Origin: Chloroflexota bacterium
GTDB lineage: Bacteria > Chloroflexota > Anaerolineae > Aggregatilineales > Phototrophicaceae
Reading direction: 5' to 3'
Length of the DNA stretch: 59,881 bases
Assembly: GCA_016223085.1 (NCBI GenBank)
Contig: JACRPS010000011.1
Coordinates: forward strand, 244,581-304,461
Shown here one piece after another: positions 24,807 to 33,228 of this stretch. The notes beneath the pieces are model-generated. The model was not told the DNA's origin and searched no databases. It saw only the letters and a list, made by a program, of their open reading frames with translations. Made by a program: the position numbers and the translations under genes. The stretch's first letter is position 1. The number at the start of each line of letters is the position of its first letter.

Positions 24807-26159
24807 TTATTCCTCATCAATCAGCCGCTTCGATAGCCTGTTATGCTGTTCGACCAGCACCGGCACGTCTGCTGTCAGCAGCGCACCGTCTTTCACCACC
24901 ATGCGCCCGTTGATGATGCTCATATCCACGTCGGGCGACTGGCAGAACGCCAGCGCTGCCACCGGGTCATGGAGCGCGCCGGCAAAACCAACCGTGTCCA
25001 GCCGGAAGGCGATGATATCCGCTGCCATGCCGGGCGCAAGCGCGCCGATGTCGTCCCGCCCCAGCACCGCCGCGCCGCCGAGCGTCGCCAGTTCCAGCGC
25101 CTCCCGCGCCGATAGTCCTGCCGGGTTGCCCCCTACCCGCTGCAAGAGCATCGCCTGCCGCGCCTCGTTCAGCAGATGCCCGGCGTCGTTCGACGCTGAA
25201 CCATCTACCCCCAGCCCGACCTTCACCCGCGCGTCCAGCATCTGCCGCACCGGCGCGATGCCCGACGCCAGCCGCATATTGCTGCTGGGACAGTGGCACA
25301 CGCCTGTTCCCGTGCGGGCGAACAGGCCAATCTCGTTCTCGTCCAATTTCACGCAGTGAGCGTGCCACACGTCATCGCCCACCCAGCCCACGTCCGCCGC
25401 CCAATCCCCGGGGCGCTTCTGGAACACGGTCTGGCTGTAGCTCACGTCGTTGTCGTTTTCGGCCAGATGGGTATGCAGATGCACGCCGTAACTGCGCGCC
25501 AGCGCCGCCGCCTCGCGCATCAAATCCGGTGTCACGCTGAACGGCGAACACGGCGCAACGACTACACGAAGCGTGGCGTAGCGGTTCGCGTCGTGGTACT
25601 GCTCAATTGCCCGCTGCGTGTCACGCAGAATCGCCGCCTCGTCCTCCACCACGCGATCAGGCGGCAGACCGCCTTTGCTTTCGCCCAGGCTCATCGAACC
25701 GCGCGCGGCATGAAAGCGGATGCCGATTTCCTGCGCGGCGCGGATTTCATCGTCAATTTTCACGTCATTGGGATAGATGTACAGGTGATCGCTGGACGTG
25801 GTGCAGCCGGACAGCATCAGTTCGGCCATCGCCAGCTTGGCGGACACATACACCGCCTCGCCCGTCAGGCGGCTCCAGATCGGATACAACGTTTTCAGCC
25901 AGCCGAACAGTTCCAAATCCTGCGCGATCACCCGCGTGAGCGTCTGGTACATGTGGTGGTGGGTGTTCACCAGCCCCGGTAAAACGATGTGATGTCGCAG
26001 CTCAAGCACCTCGTCGGCGGTTTGCTGCGGCATTTCGGCCAGCGCGCCGACGGCTTCGATCACGCCATCGCGCACAAACACCGCCGCGTCGCGCAGTTCC
26101 CGGCGGAACGAGTCCATTGTTACTAAGGTATGGATGTTTTTGAGGAGAAGGGTGGGCAT
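24807..26159 (-). CDS. 8-oxoguanine deaminase
   Basis: About 450 residues. It follows the characterised bacterial 8-oxoguanine deaminases closely: LPGLVNTHHHMYQTLTR, LFGWLKTLYPIWSRLT, LSGCTTSSDHLYIYPN, ARGSMSLGESKGGLPPDRVV, APCSPFSVTPDLM, CHCPSSNMRLASGIAP and GLGVDGSASNDA. These hold the metal ligands and the substrate loop. The reaction turns 8-oxoguanine into uric acid and ammonia. Related enzymes (isoguanine or guanine deaminases, AtzB-like) are possible alternatives. Because it makes urate, it links the purine salvage genes to the SsnA/YgeY/YgeW set. GAGAG before the ATG at 26159 supports the start. Confidence 0.9.
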   Translation of the reverse strand: MPTLLLKNIHTLVTMDSFRRELRDAAVFVRDGVIEAVGALAEMPQQTADEVLELRHHIVLPGLVNTHHHMYQTLTRVIAQDLELFGWLKTLYPIWSRLTGEAVYVSAKLAMAELMLSGCTTSSDHLYIYPNDVKIDDEIRAAQEIGIRFHAARGSMSLGESKGGLPPDRVVEDEAAILRDTQRAIEQYHDANRYATLRVVVAPCSPFSVTPDLMREAAALARSYGVHLHTHLAENDNDVSYSQTVFQKRPGDWAADVGWVGDDVWHAHCVKLDENEIGLFARTGTGVCHCPSSNMRLASGIAPVRQMLDARVKVGLGVDGSASNDAGHLLNEARQAMLLQRVGGNPAGLSAREALELATLGGAAVLGRDDIGALAPGMAADIIAFRLDTVGFAGALHDPVAALAFCQSPDVDMSIINGRMVVKDGALLTADVPVLVEQHNRLSKRLIDEE

Positions 26160-26296
26160 AAACTCTCTCGTCGTTGAGGCCGCCATCTGGTTATAGACAC
26201 CGGCGTGAGCGCATTTACCGACGATTATAACACGCCTATCGAATCACAAAGGCGGGTTGCCCCGCCCTATATTGACTGATGACTGTAGACTGATGA

Positions 26297-27238
26297 CTAA
26301 AGACTGAAAGCCCGCGCCGGATTGTCGTGCGTCAGGCGGCGCACGACAGACTCGTCCGCGCCGCGAGCGCGCAGCGCCGGCAGAAACTCGTCCACCAGCG
26401 CCGTGTAACCGCGCACGCCATCCGCCGGGCGACCTTCCGGCTGGCCGGGTTCGTACCAGCCGGCGTCGTGCGATAAGAGAATCTGCCCGCCGAAGCCCGC
26501 ATCCAGCAGATTCACCGTAAAATCTACCAGCCGCGACTGTTCCGGGAACCAGTTGGCCGCGCCGATAGCGTCAAATTCGACCCACGCCCCGCGCCGCGCT
26601 GCTTCCAGATGAACCGTCATATCCGGCTCGGTATGGGCATGTACCCAGATAAACCGGCCCAGGTCCAGCCCTGCCGCTTCCAGGATGTCCATCTCGCGCC
26701 GTGCTGCTGCGCCGCCGATGGTATGGCTGGCGATAACCGCGCCGGTGCGCCGGCTGGCGAGCGCCGCCGCTTTCAGGCTGCGTTCTTCCAGCGGCGTGGG
26801 GCCGTTGTCGCTCATGGCGATTTTGATGAAACCCGCGCACACACCCGTGCCCTCGATGCCTTCAGTCAGTTCTTTCACCCACAGATCGGCCAGTGCCGCA
26901 ACACTCAGGTCGCGCAGTTCCGCCGGGATGTAGGCTTCGCGGTAGACGCCGGTCGGCGCGATAATCCGTATCGGCGTCACCTGCGCCAGATGACGCAGTA
27001 CGCGCACATTCCGCCCGACGCCAATCGTGCTGCATTCGACCAGCGCCGTCACGCCCGCCGCTTCCGCCGCTTGTAGCGCAGGCCGCAGCAGCCGCGCCAC
27101 CGCCTCCGGTTCGCCCTGACCGTAACCGTCCACCTGCGGCCCGCGCAAATCCACAAACAGATGCTCGTGCGGCAGAATCAGACCGAGAGTATCCGACGTA
27201 ACATCCCCGTTCACCGTGCGCAGGATATTTTTTGTCAT
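26297..27238 (-). CDS. Phosphotriesterase-family metallohydrolase
   Basis: About 313 residues. All binuclear-site residues are present: HEH at residues 24-26 in LILPHEHLFVD, the carboxylated lysine in GFIKIAMS, histidines in IASHTIGGAA and WVHAHTEPD, and the aspartate in LLSHDAGWYE. Family members are lactonases or phosphotriesterases; the natural substrate is not predictable. The frame continues upstream to 27343 as MNRQDAKDARE..., but that is a translated dispersed repeat, and AGGA before the ATG at 27238 fixes the start. Confidence 0.88.
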   Translation of the reverse strand: MTKNILRTVNGDVTSDTLGLILPHEHLFVDLRGPQVDGYGQGEPEAVARLLRPALQAAEAAGVTALVECSTIGVGRNVRVLRHLAQVTPIRIIAPTGVYREAYIPAELRDLSVAALADLWVKELTEGIEGTGVCAGFIKIAMSDNGPTPLEERSLKAAALASRRTGAVIASHTIGGAAARREMDILEAAGLDLGRFIWVHAHTEPDMTVHLEAARRGAWVEFDAIGAANWFPEQSRLVDFTVNLLDAGFGGQILLSHDAGWYEPGQPEGRPADGVRGYTALVDEFLPALRARGADESVVRRLTHDNPARAFSL

Positions 27239-27273
27239 AACCGTTTCCTGATAAGAGGGCAAGCAATAATAAT

Positions 27274-27340
27274 AACCGCCAGGCCGCCAGGAGCGCCAAA
27301 AAAAAGAAAATTCCCTGGCGTCCTTCGCGTCCTGGCGGTT
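27274..27340. repeat. Inverted repeat of the AACCGCCAGG...CCTGGCGGTT type
   Basis: Left arm AACCGCCAGGCCGCCAGGAG and right arm ending CGCGTCCTGGCGGTT around an A-rich centre. It separates folD from the phosphotriesterase-family gene. Read on the minus strand it gives the spurious peptide NRQDAKDAR. A single-arm relative is at 12705-12732. Confidence 0.85.
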
Positions 27341-27353
27341 CAATTGTTTTGGC

Positions 27354-28244
27354 TTAAATCATCACACGCTCGGCGATGCGTGTGGCCGCTTTCATCGTGT
27401 TGTGCAGCAGCATGGTGATCGTCATCGGCCCGACGCCGCCCGGCACTTTCGTGATCGCGCTGGCGACTTCCTTCGCCTTCTCAAATTCCACGTCGCCTAC
27501 CCAGCGATAGCCCTTCTCCGCCGCCGGGTCGTCAATCTGGTTAGTGCCCACGTCAATCACCACCGCGCCAGGTTTAATCCAGTCGCCCTTCACAAACTCG
27601 GCTTTGCCGATGGCCGCGATTACGATGTCCGCGCCGCGCACGATGTCGGCGATATTCCGGGTACGGCTGTGGCAAACCGTCAGCGTCGCGTTGGCTTTCA
27701 TCAGCATCATTGCGACCGGCAGCCCGACGATGTTGCTGCGCCCGATCACCACCGCGTTTGCGCCTTCGATCTGCGCACCGACTTCTTTCAGCAGCACCAT
27801 GCAGCCGGTCGGCGTGGCCGGGGTGAAGCTCGGTTCACGGCCTTTCATCGCCAGCCGCCCGATGTTCTCCGGGTGGAAGCCATCCACGTCCTTGTCCAGG
27901 CTTACCAGCCGCAGCACGCGCTCCTCGTCAATGTGCTTCGGCAGCGGCAGTTGAACGAGAATTCCGTGAATCGCCGGGTCGTCATTGAGCTGGCGCACCG
28001 CCGCTTCCACTTCTTCCTGAGTGCTGCTGGCGGTCATGGTGTGCGCCACCGAGGCGATGCCCACCTTCCCGCAGGCGCGGCGTTTCATGCGCACGTACTG
28101 CGCCGACGCTGGGTCGTCGCCTGCCAGCACCGCGCCCAAACCGGGCGGATAGCCAAACTGTTCCTTGAAGCGCGCCGCCTGCTCGGCGATTTCCGCCTGC
28201 ATCCGGTTCGCAATCACCTGTCCGTCAATAATCGTAGCCGTCAT
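27354..28244 (-). CDS. folD: FolD, methylenetetrahydrofolate dehydrogenase/cyclohydrolase
   Basis: 296 residues. Signatures are YVRMKRRACGKVGI with the catalytic Tyr and Lys, GILVQLPLPKHIDEERVL, DVDGFHPENIGRL, VVIGRSNIVGLPVAMML and PGGVGPMTITMLLHNT. The enzyme interconverts 5,10-methylene- and 10-formyl-tetrahydrofolate with NADP(H). Besides biosynthesis it could handle one-carbon units released by purine breakdown (inference). AGGAGA before the ATG at 28244 decides the start against a frame reaching 28406. Confidence 0.96.
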   Translation of the reverse strand: MTATIIDGQVIANRMQAEIAEQAARFKEQFGYPPGLGAVLAGDDPASAQYVRMKRRACGKVGIASVAHTMTASSTQEEVEAAVRQLNDDPAIHGILVQLPLPKHIDEERVLRLVSLDKDVDGFHPENIGRLAMKGREPSFTPATPTGCMVLLKEVGAQIEGANAVVIGRSNIVGLPVAMMLMKANATLTVCHSRTRNIADIVRGADIVIAAIGKAEFVKGDWIKPGAVVIDVGTNQIDDPAAEKGYRWVGDVEFEKAKEVASAITKVPGGVGPMTITMLLHNTMKAATRIAERVMI

Positions 28245-28272
28245 GGTGTTTTCTCCTGAAGTTCTTTTTTGC

Positions 28273-28300
28273 GTAGGGGCACGGCATGCTGTGCCCCTAC
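28273..28300. repeat. Palindromic repeat, GTAGGGGC family
   Basis: 28 bases with GTAGGGGC/GCCCCTAC ends and inner arms ACGGCA/TGCTGT, just upstream of folD. One wobble-type pair in the inner arm. Confidence 0.88.
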
Positions 28301-28527
28301 GACAATAGCGTTTGTACCTGCCCATCAGCATAACACACGCCCGAAGTATCAACGAGTGATGAAGATACCGATTCTCTATGGATGAATTGTCAACGCATTC
28401 GTACAACTCTTGGACAAAATAAGAATCGCCACTGGCCGTTTATCCGTTACCATAGAGAGAGGGGACATAGAGAACCCCATCATCCCGTTTGCTGCCAATC
28501 CTGACGATTGGATAAGGGGTCGAAGTT

Positions 28528-31500
28528 ATGAATCGCAAAGCGAAATGGATCCCATCGCTTTTTCGGCGCGCTGACGCTGGCCAGGCCCTGATTGAGTACG
28601 CGCTCATTCTGGTGCTGGTCGCCATGGCGCTGCTGGCCGCGCTGATTGCCACCGGCCCGGCAATTGCCAACGTCTTCAGCAACACCGTGTGTAATCTGGT
28701 GGGGCTGGAAGACTGCTCGCCGGACAGCCTGGTAGACCAGGGCGGCGGGCCCAACAGCTTCTGGCTGACCGTGACGGCGGTGGCACAGAATCCGCCAAAG
28801 GAACAGCCGATTCCAACGAATCCGGGACTACCGCCAACACCCAAACCCACCGACGGCCCATCACCGACGCCAACCGACGTCACCCCTTCCCCTACCCCGG
28901 TGCCCACCAAGACCGACGCGCCGACGGCCACGCCGACCGACATCGGCCACCTGGCGCGGTTTGAAGACCCGATTGACCATCCCGAATGGTGGCGTGTGGA
29001 CAGCAGCATCTACCTGGGTGGCGAGGACTGGTGGGGCGAGTACTTCCCTAACCGCGATCTCACCGGCTCGCCGGAACCGGCGCCGAAACCGCCACGCACC
29101 GAGGGCGGCGCCTGGAACTACGAAATTGACAAAAAGCACAAGTTCAACATCAACTTTGACTGGGGCGCAGGCGCGCCGCTGGCCGGCTGGGGCAAAACTG
29201 ACGATTTCTCGGTGCGCTGGACGCGCTCGATCTTTGTCTACGGCACCGACCCGATCACGGTGTCATTTACGATTCAATCCATCGGCGGCGTGCGCTTCTG
29301 GGTCGATTCGACCAACCTGACCGGCAATACCTACTGGACGAACCGTACCCTCAATGATGCGCCGGTTGTGCTGACGCAAACGCTCACCCCCGGTTCGCAC
29401 ACCCTGAAGCTGGAATATTACAGCGGCACGGGTGACGCCGCCGTGTTTATGGACATTAGCTCGTATAAAGGCAACGTCCGCGACGACAAAAACCTGGCGT
29501 CCGGCGCGCCAAGCTGCCAGTGGTCGCGCATCACCGGCAGCCAGCCGAACACCGTCGCTTGGGCCTGGAAGGAAAGCCCGGCGGGCACCGGCGCCGGCTT
29601 CCCCGCCAACATGCGCTGCAACCTGGAACTGCGCGGCTGGGTGGACGTATCCACCAAAACCGCGCCCAAGCTGGCGTTCTGGGATGTTTGGGACTTAACC
29701 GGCGGCGGCACGGTCACGCTGCAAATCGCGGAATACCAGGCCTACAGCTATCTGCCTGATGGCACGGTTGACCCAGCCAGCGGCCCGAAGTGGTCGTCCG
29801 GCGTGTCTTACGCCATCCGCAGCGGCAGCAAAAACTACGCCTGGACGTATAACGTCGTGGACATCCCCAACGTGCCCTCGAAGAAAATCGCCTACCGCTT
29901 TGTGCTGGAAAGCGGCGCGGGCGCGGGCAACCGGCGCTACTACGTGGACGACCTGCTGGTGGACGATCTGGTTCACCCCAAGCGGACGTTCACCGTCTGC
30001 GACAACCTGTCGTCCTGCGGCAACTACTGGAACATGGACTCCACCACGCAGATGGCGGACTTCCTGTATTCGGCGCGCTGGGGGCTGACCAGCAACAACC
30101 CGGCAGGCAGCACCGGCACCAGTTGGGACATCAGTGGCAGGGCCACCGGCGGCAGCGACCCGTATGTGAAGTTCGGCGCCGAACAGCCGTCGGGCGATGC
30201 CCGCGTCCACTCGATTGAGTTTAACGGGCAGGTCGCCTTCCAGAACATCAGCCAGGACGGCACGGGCGGCATCCCGGACTTTGAGGGCAACGACGGCGTG
30301 CCGATGCTGCGCTTCAGCCAGGCGTACGACATTGACGCCGGCACGACACTGGCGATTCAGTACACCCGCGACGCCTACGACGCCACGCCGGACAACTGGC
30401 AGACGGTACAAACGCTGGCCACCGGCGCGGCCTCCAACCCCACCATGCAGCAGACCGAGGTTGACCTCAGCAGCATCCCGAACTGGTGGCAGCAGGCATT
30501 CCGCCTGCGCTTTGCCATGCTGGTGGATGGCAGCCGGACGCCCACCCGTACCGGCTGGCAGATTGACAACATCGTTTTTGTGCGCAAGGGCATCCCGCGC
30601 TACAGCGCCTACCCGTTCTGTGATGGCGCCGACCTGGGCAGCACCGGCACGGAGAACTGGCTGATGGCCGGCGGCTGGGGCGTGGCGCAGCCGGGCGCGT
30701 TTGGCAGCCCGCGCTCGTTCACCGACAGCCCCGGCGGCAACTACCGTCACGGCCAGGAAAGCTGGATGGAACTGAAGTACCCGCTGGACTTCAACAACGA
30801 CACGCCGGAAAACCTGACGACCTGGGGCGGCAACAAGGACTGCGTCAGCGGCGCGAAGACTGGCGCGGCCATTGAACCTATCCTGGAGTTCTGGCACAAA
30901 CGTAATCTGGCATCCAGCGAAGCGATCTATGTGGACATCGCCCGCCCGGCGCACCGAACCACCACCAACCCGGCCCACGATACGGTGCGGCTGGACTGGA
31001 CGCCGGTGTGGAGCTATACCTACGTCACCCGCACCAGCACCAATCTGGCCTGGGAACGCGCGGAAATCAACCTGCGCGCGGCGATTCTGGAGGTCATCCG
31101 CGCCCGTACCGGCGTGACGATGGACTGGAATACGCTGAAGACCAATCCGAACCCCTACGACGACGACTTCTACGTCCGTATCCGGCTGGATGCGCGCACC
31201 AACCCCGCGGTTGCCGACGGCATCTACGTGGACAGTATTGACATCCGCAACTTCAGCGAAGTCTCGCATAAACTGTGGGATGTCACGACGGGCGGTAACG
31301 GCTCGTCCTATGGCGACAACATTGACACGCCAACCGAATGGTGGCTGCGCTGGCGCAACGGTGGCGATTGGTCGGCAACTTCCGGCGACAACTGGAAGAT
31401 CGCGGACCCGCCGATGCCCTACTGGTGGAAGGCGCACAGCGGCAGCGCCGCCTTCTCTGACAGCCCGCCGCCGACGGTCAACGACAATTTCCGCACGCCC

Positions 31501-33042
31501 TACCGCCACGGCACACTGTCCATCCTGGAGATGGTGCGTATCATTGACATGACCAATGTGCTGGCATCAGACGAGCCAACCCTGTACTTCTGGAACCACT
31601 ACGACACCGGCACGAAGGACGTGCTGCGGGTTCAGGTGGCGGTTCAGGATGCTGCCCGTACCCGGCAGGGTTATGACTACATCTTCGGTTGGGGATCGGA
31701 TACCTCCTACGGCAATTCGTCCTCCTGGGAAGATATCGGCTGGAGCAAGCCGGAAAACCAGCGCGTGGACACCTGGGTGCGCGAACAGGTGAGCCTGAAA
31801 GCCTACGCCGGCAAGCGTATCCGCGTCCGCTTCGTCATTGACGCGCTGGAAAATGCTTCCAACCTGCGTGATGGCTGGTACGTTGACGATGTTCGGATCG
31901 AACAGTTGAACCAGCGTGTTATGCCCTTCCCGTTCACCGATCTGGCGAAGAATACGCAGAACTGGGTGACGGAAGGGTTGTGGGGACTCGCGCCCGATCT
32001 GTGGAAGGGTTCCGGCGGCGGCCCGGCCAACCTGGGACCAGACACGTGGAAAGCCTACTTCATGAAGTGCCTGGACACGAGCAAGGCGGTGGTGAACTGC
32101 ACCGCCAGTCGAGCCAACGCCTTCCTGAACGGGCTGAAACCGACCGAAGCCGACATGGATGCCTACGTCAGCGCCAACCTGTCCAACGGCAAGGCACTGC
32201 CGAAGTACGTGTCGGACGAAATTGTGTACGACTTCGGTTCATCGGGCCGTCCGCCCGGCGCGCCGCTTGGCTCTGCCGGTAGCGCCTGGGACAACTACTT
32301 CGCCGGACGCTGGCTGCGCACCATCAGCGTGCTGGACGGCGAGTATACCTTCATCACCACCTCGGACGACGGCGTGCGCATGCGCTACGAACCGGCGGAC
32401 AACCCGGCCACGTCCGCGCCGTACACCTGGAACCTCATCAACAACTGGAACGATCACGGGCGCGTGGTGGACATGAAATCCGTCACCCTCAGCGCCGGCG
32501 ACTATAACGTGATCGTGGAATGGTACGAGGGCAGCGGCGACGCGGTGATTATCGTCCAGGCCGGTAACAACAACTTCTCGTTCAGCGACAGCCCGCGCGC
32601 CAGCGCCGCCGGTGATGTCGTCTACTCCGTGCCCTACGGCAACTCCTCGCTGCTGCTCAACGGCGTGCTGAACCTGAACAAGCCGACCGGCCTGCCCTCG
32701 TCGCTGTGGAAGCCGAGCCTGCGCTACTACACCTACTACGATCTGGACACCGGCTCATCGGCGAACGTCGAAGTCTCAATTGATGGCGGGTTGACCTGGA
32801 CGAAGAACAACCTGTATGGCACCTGTCCGTCCGGGGCGTATTGCAGCCCGACCATCACCGGCGGGTCAGGCTCATCGAATGACTGGATGCCACCCAGCGA
32901 CTGGCAGTGGCGCGTCCACGACCTGACGACCTATGGCAACCGCACCGCCTCGAATAACTTCCTGGTGGTACGGTTCCGGCTGAATACGCTTGGCAACCTG
33001 CACGACGGCTGGTGGATAACGGAAATCACCGTCAACAACTAA
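28528..33042 (+). CDS. Giant surface protein with Flp-type prepilin N-terminus and PA14/jelly-roll ectodomain
   Basis: 1504 residues. After a short basic leader, AGQALIEYALILVLVAMALL (about residues 17-36) is a class IVb prepilin site: cleavage after Gly18, Glu at +5 and Tyr at +6, then one hydrophobic helix. A Pro/Thr-rich linker covers about residues 88-137. A PA14-like module follows (about 165-315, with EYFPNRDLTG, DDFSVRW, GVRFWVD, HTLKLEYYSG) and a second near 1250-1355 (FITTSDDGVRMRYE, VIVEWYEGSGDA). Between and after them are several jelly-roll modules ending in DGWYVDDVRI-like strands. Ordinary Flp pilins have 50-80 residues, so this is a membrane-anchored adhesin or giant minor pilin. 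AAGGGG precedes the ATG; a strong terminator follows. Confidence 0.85.
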   Translation: MNRKAKWIPSLFRRADAGQALIEYALILVLVAMALLAALIATGPAIANVFSNTVCNLVGLEDCSPDSLVDQGGGPNSFWLTVTAVAQNPPKEQPIPTNPGLPPTPKPTDGPSPTPTDVTPSPTPVPTKTDAPTATPTDIGHLARFEDPIDHPEWWRVDSSIYLGGEDWWGEYFPNRDLTGSPEPAPKPPRTEGGAWNYEIDKKHKFNINFDWGAGAPLAGWGKTDDFSVRWTRSIFVYGTDPITVSFTIQSIGGVRFWVDSTNLTGNTYWTNRTLNDAPVVLTQTLTPGSHTLKLEYYSGTGDAAVFMDISSYKGNVRDDKNLASGAPSCQWSRITGSQPNTVAWAWKESPAGTGAGFPANMRCNLELRGWVDVSTKTAPKLAFWDVWDLTGGGTVTLQIAEYQAYSYLPDGTVDPASGPKWSSGVSYAIRSGSKNYAWTYNVVDIPNVPSKKIAYRFVLESGAGAGNRRYYVDDLLVDDLVHPKRTFTVCDNLSSCGNYWNMDSTTQMADFLYSARWGLTSNNPAGSTGTSWDISGRATGGSDPYVKFGAEQPSGDARVHSIEFNGQVAFQNISQDGTGGIPDFEGNDGVPMLRFSQAYDIDAGTTLAIQYTRDAYDATPDNWQTVQTLATGAASNPTMQQTEVDLSSIPNWWQQAFRLRFAMLVDGSRTPTRTGWQIDNIVFVRKGIPRYSAYPFCDGADLGSTGTENWLMAGGWGVAQPGAFGSPRSFTDSPGGNYRHGQESWMELKYPLDFNNDTPENLTTWGGNKDCVSGAKTGAAIEPILEFWHKRNLASSEAIYVDIARPAHRTTTNPAHDTVRLDWTPVWSYTYVTRTSTNLAWERAEINLRAAILEVIRARTGVTMDWNTLKTNPNPYDDDFYVRIRLDARTNPAVADGIYVDSIDIRNFSEVSHKLWDVTTGGNGSSYGDNIDTPTEWWLRWRNGGDWSATSGDNWKIADPPMPYWWKAHSGSAAFSDSPPPTVNDNFRTPYRHGTLSILEMVRIIDMTNVLASDEPTLYFWNHYDTGTKDVLRVQVAVQDAARTRQGYDYIFGWGSDTSYGNSSSWEDIGWSKPENQRVDTWVREQVSLKAYAGKRIRVRFVIDALENASNLRDGWYVDDVRIEQLNQRVMPFPFTDLAKNTQNWVTEGLWGLAPDLWKGSGGGPANLGPDTWKAYFMKCLDTSKAVVNCTASRANAFLNGLKPTEADMDAYVSANLSNGKALPKYVSDEIVYDFGSSGRPPGAPLGSAGSAWDNYFAGRWLRTISVLDGEYTFITTSDDGVRMRYEPADNPATSAPYTWNLINNWNDHGRVVDMKSVTLSAGDYNVIVEWYEGSGDAVIIVQAGNNNFSFSDSPRASAAGDVVYSVPYGNSSLLLNGVLNLNKPTGLPSSLWKPSLRYYTYYDLDTGSSANVEVSIDGGLTWTKNNLYGTCPSGAYCSPTITGGSGSSNDWMPPSDWQWRVHDLTTYGNRTASNNFLVVRFRLNTLGNLHDGWWITEITVNN

Positions 33043-33057
33043 ATCCATAAACCCCTC

Positions 33058-33085
33058 GTAGGGGCGCGGCATGCCGTGCCCCTGC
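33058..33085. repeat. Palindromic repeat, GTAGGGGC family
   Basis: 28 bases with inner arms GCGGCA/TGCCGT and one changed end base, 16 bases after the stop of the giant prepilin-like gene. Confidence 0.85.
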
Positions 33086-33106
33086 ACTATCCGTAAACCA
33101 TCATCG

Positions 33107-33145
33107 GCAGCGGGCGGATGTCACCATCCGTCCGCTGCTTTTTTT
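33107..33145 (+). terminator. Rho-independent terminator after the giant prepilin-like gene
   Basis: A 14-bp stem (GCAGCGGGCGGATG with CATCCGTCCGCTGC, one G.T pair), a TCAC loop and seven T residues. It is the clearest terminator in the window and ends the single-gene unit 28528-33042. Confidence 0.9.
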
Positions 33146-33228
33146 CCGATTCCCTATAGGCGCAGGCCGGACATACTGCTACACTAATCGCTAAATGGAC
33201 CGGCGAACACAGCGGGATTTGCGGAAAC

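Noticed and set aside
27239-27343. N-terminal extension of the phosphotriesterase-family protein
   Set aside because: The added residues are the translation of a dispersed inverted repeat; a good ribosome site and the family N-terminus lie at 27238.
29695-31509. Long open frame (604 codons) antisense to the giant prepilin-like gene
   Set aside because: It mirrors the codon pattern of the GC-rich sense gene, has no recognisable domain, and the sense strand shows clear PA14 and jelly-roll motifs, a ribosome site and a terminator.
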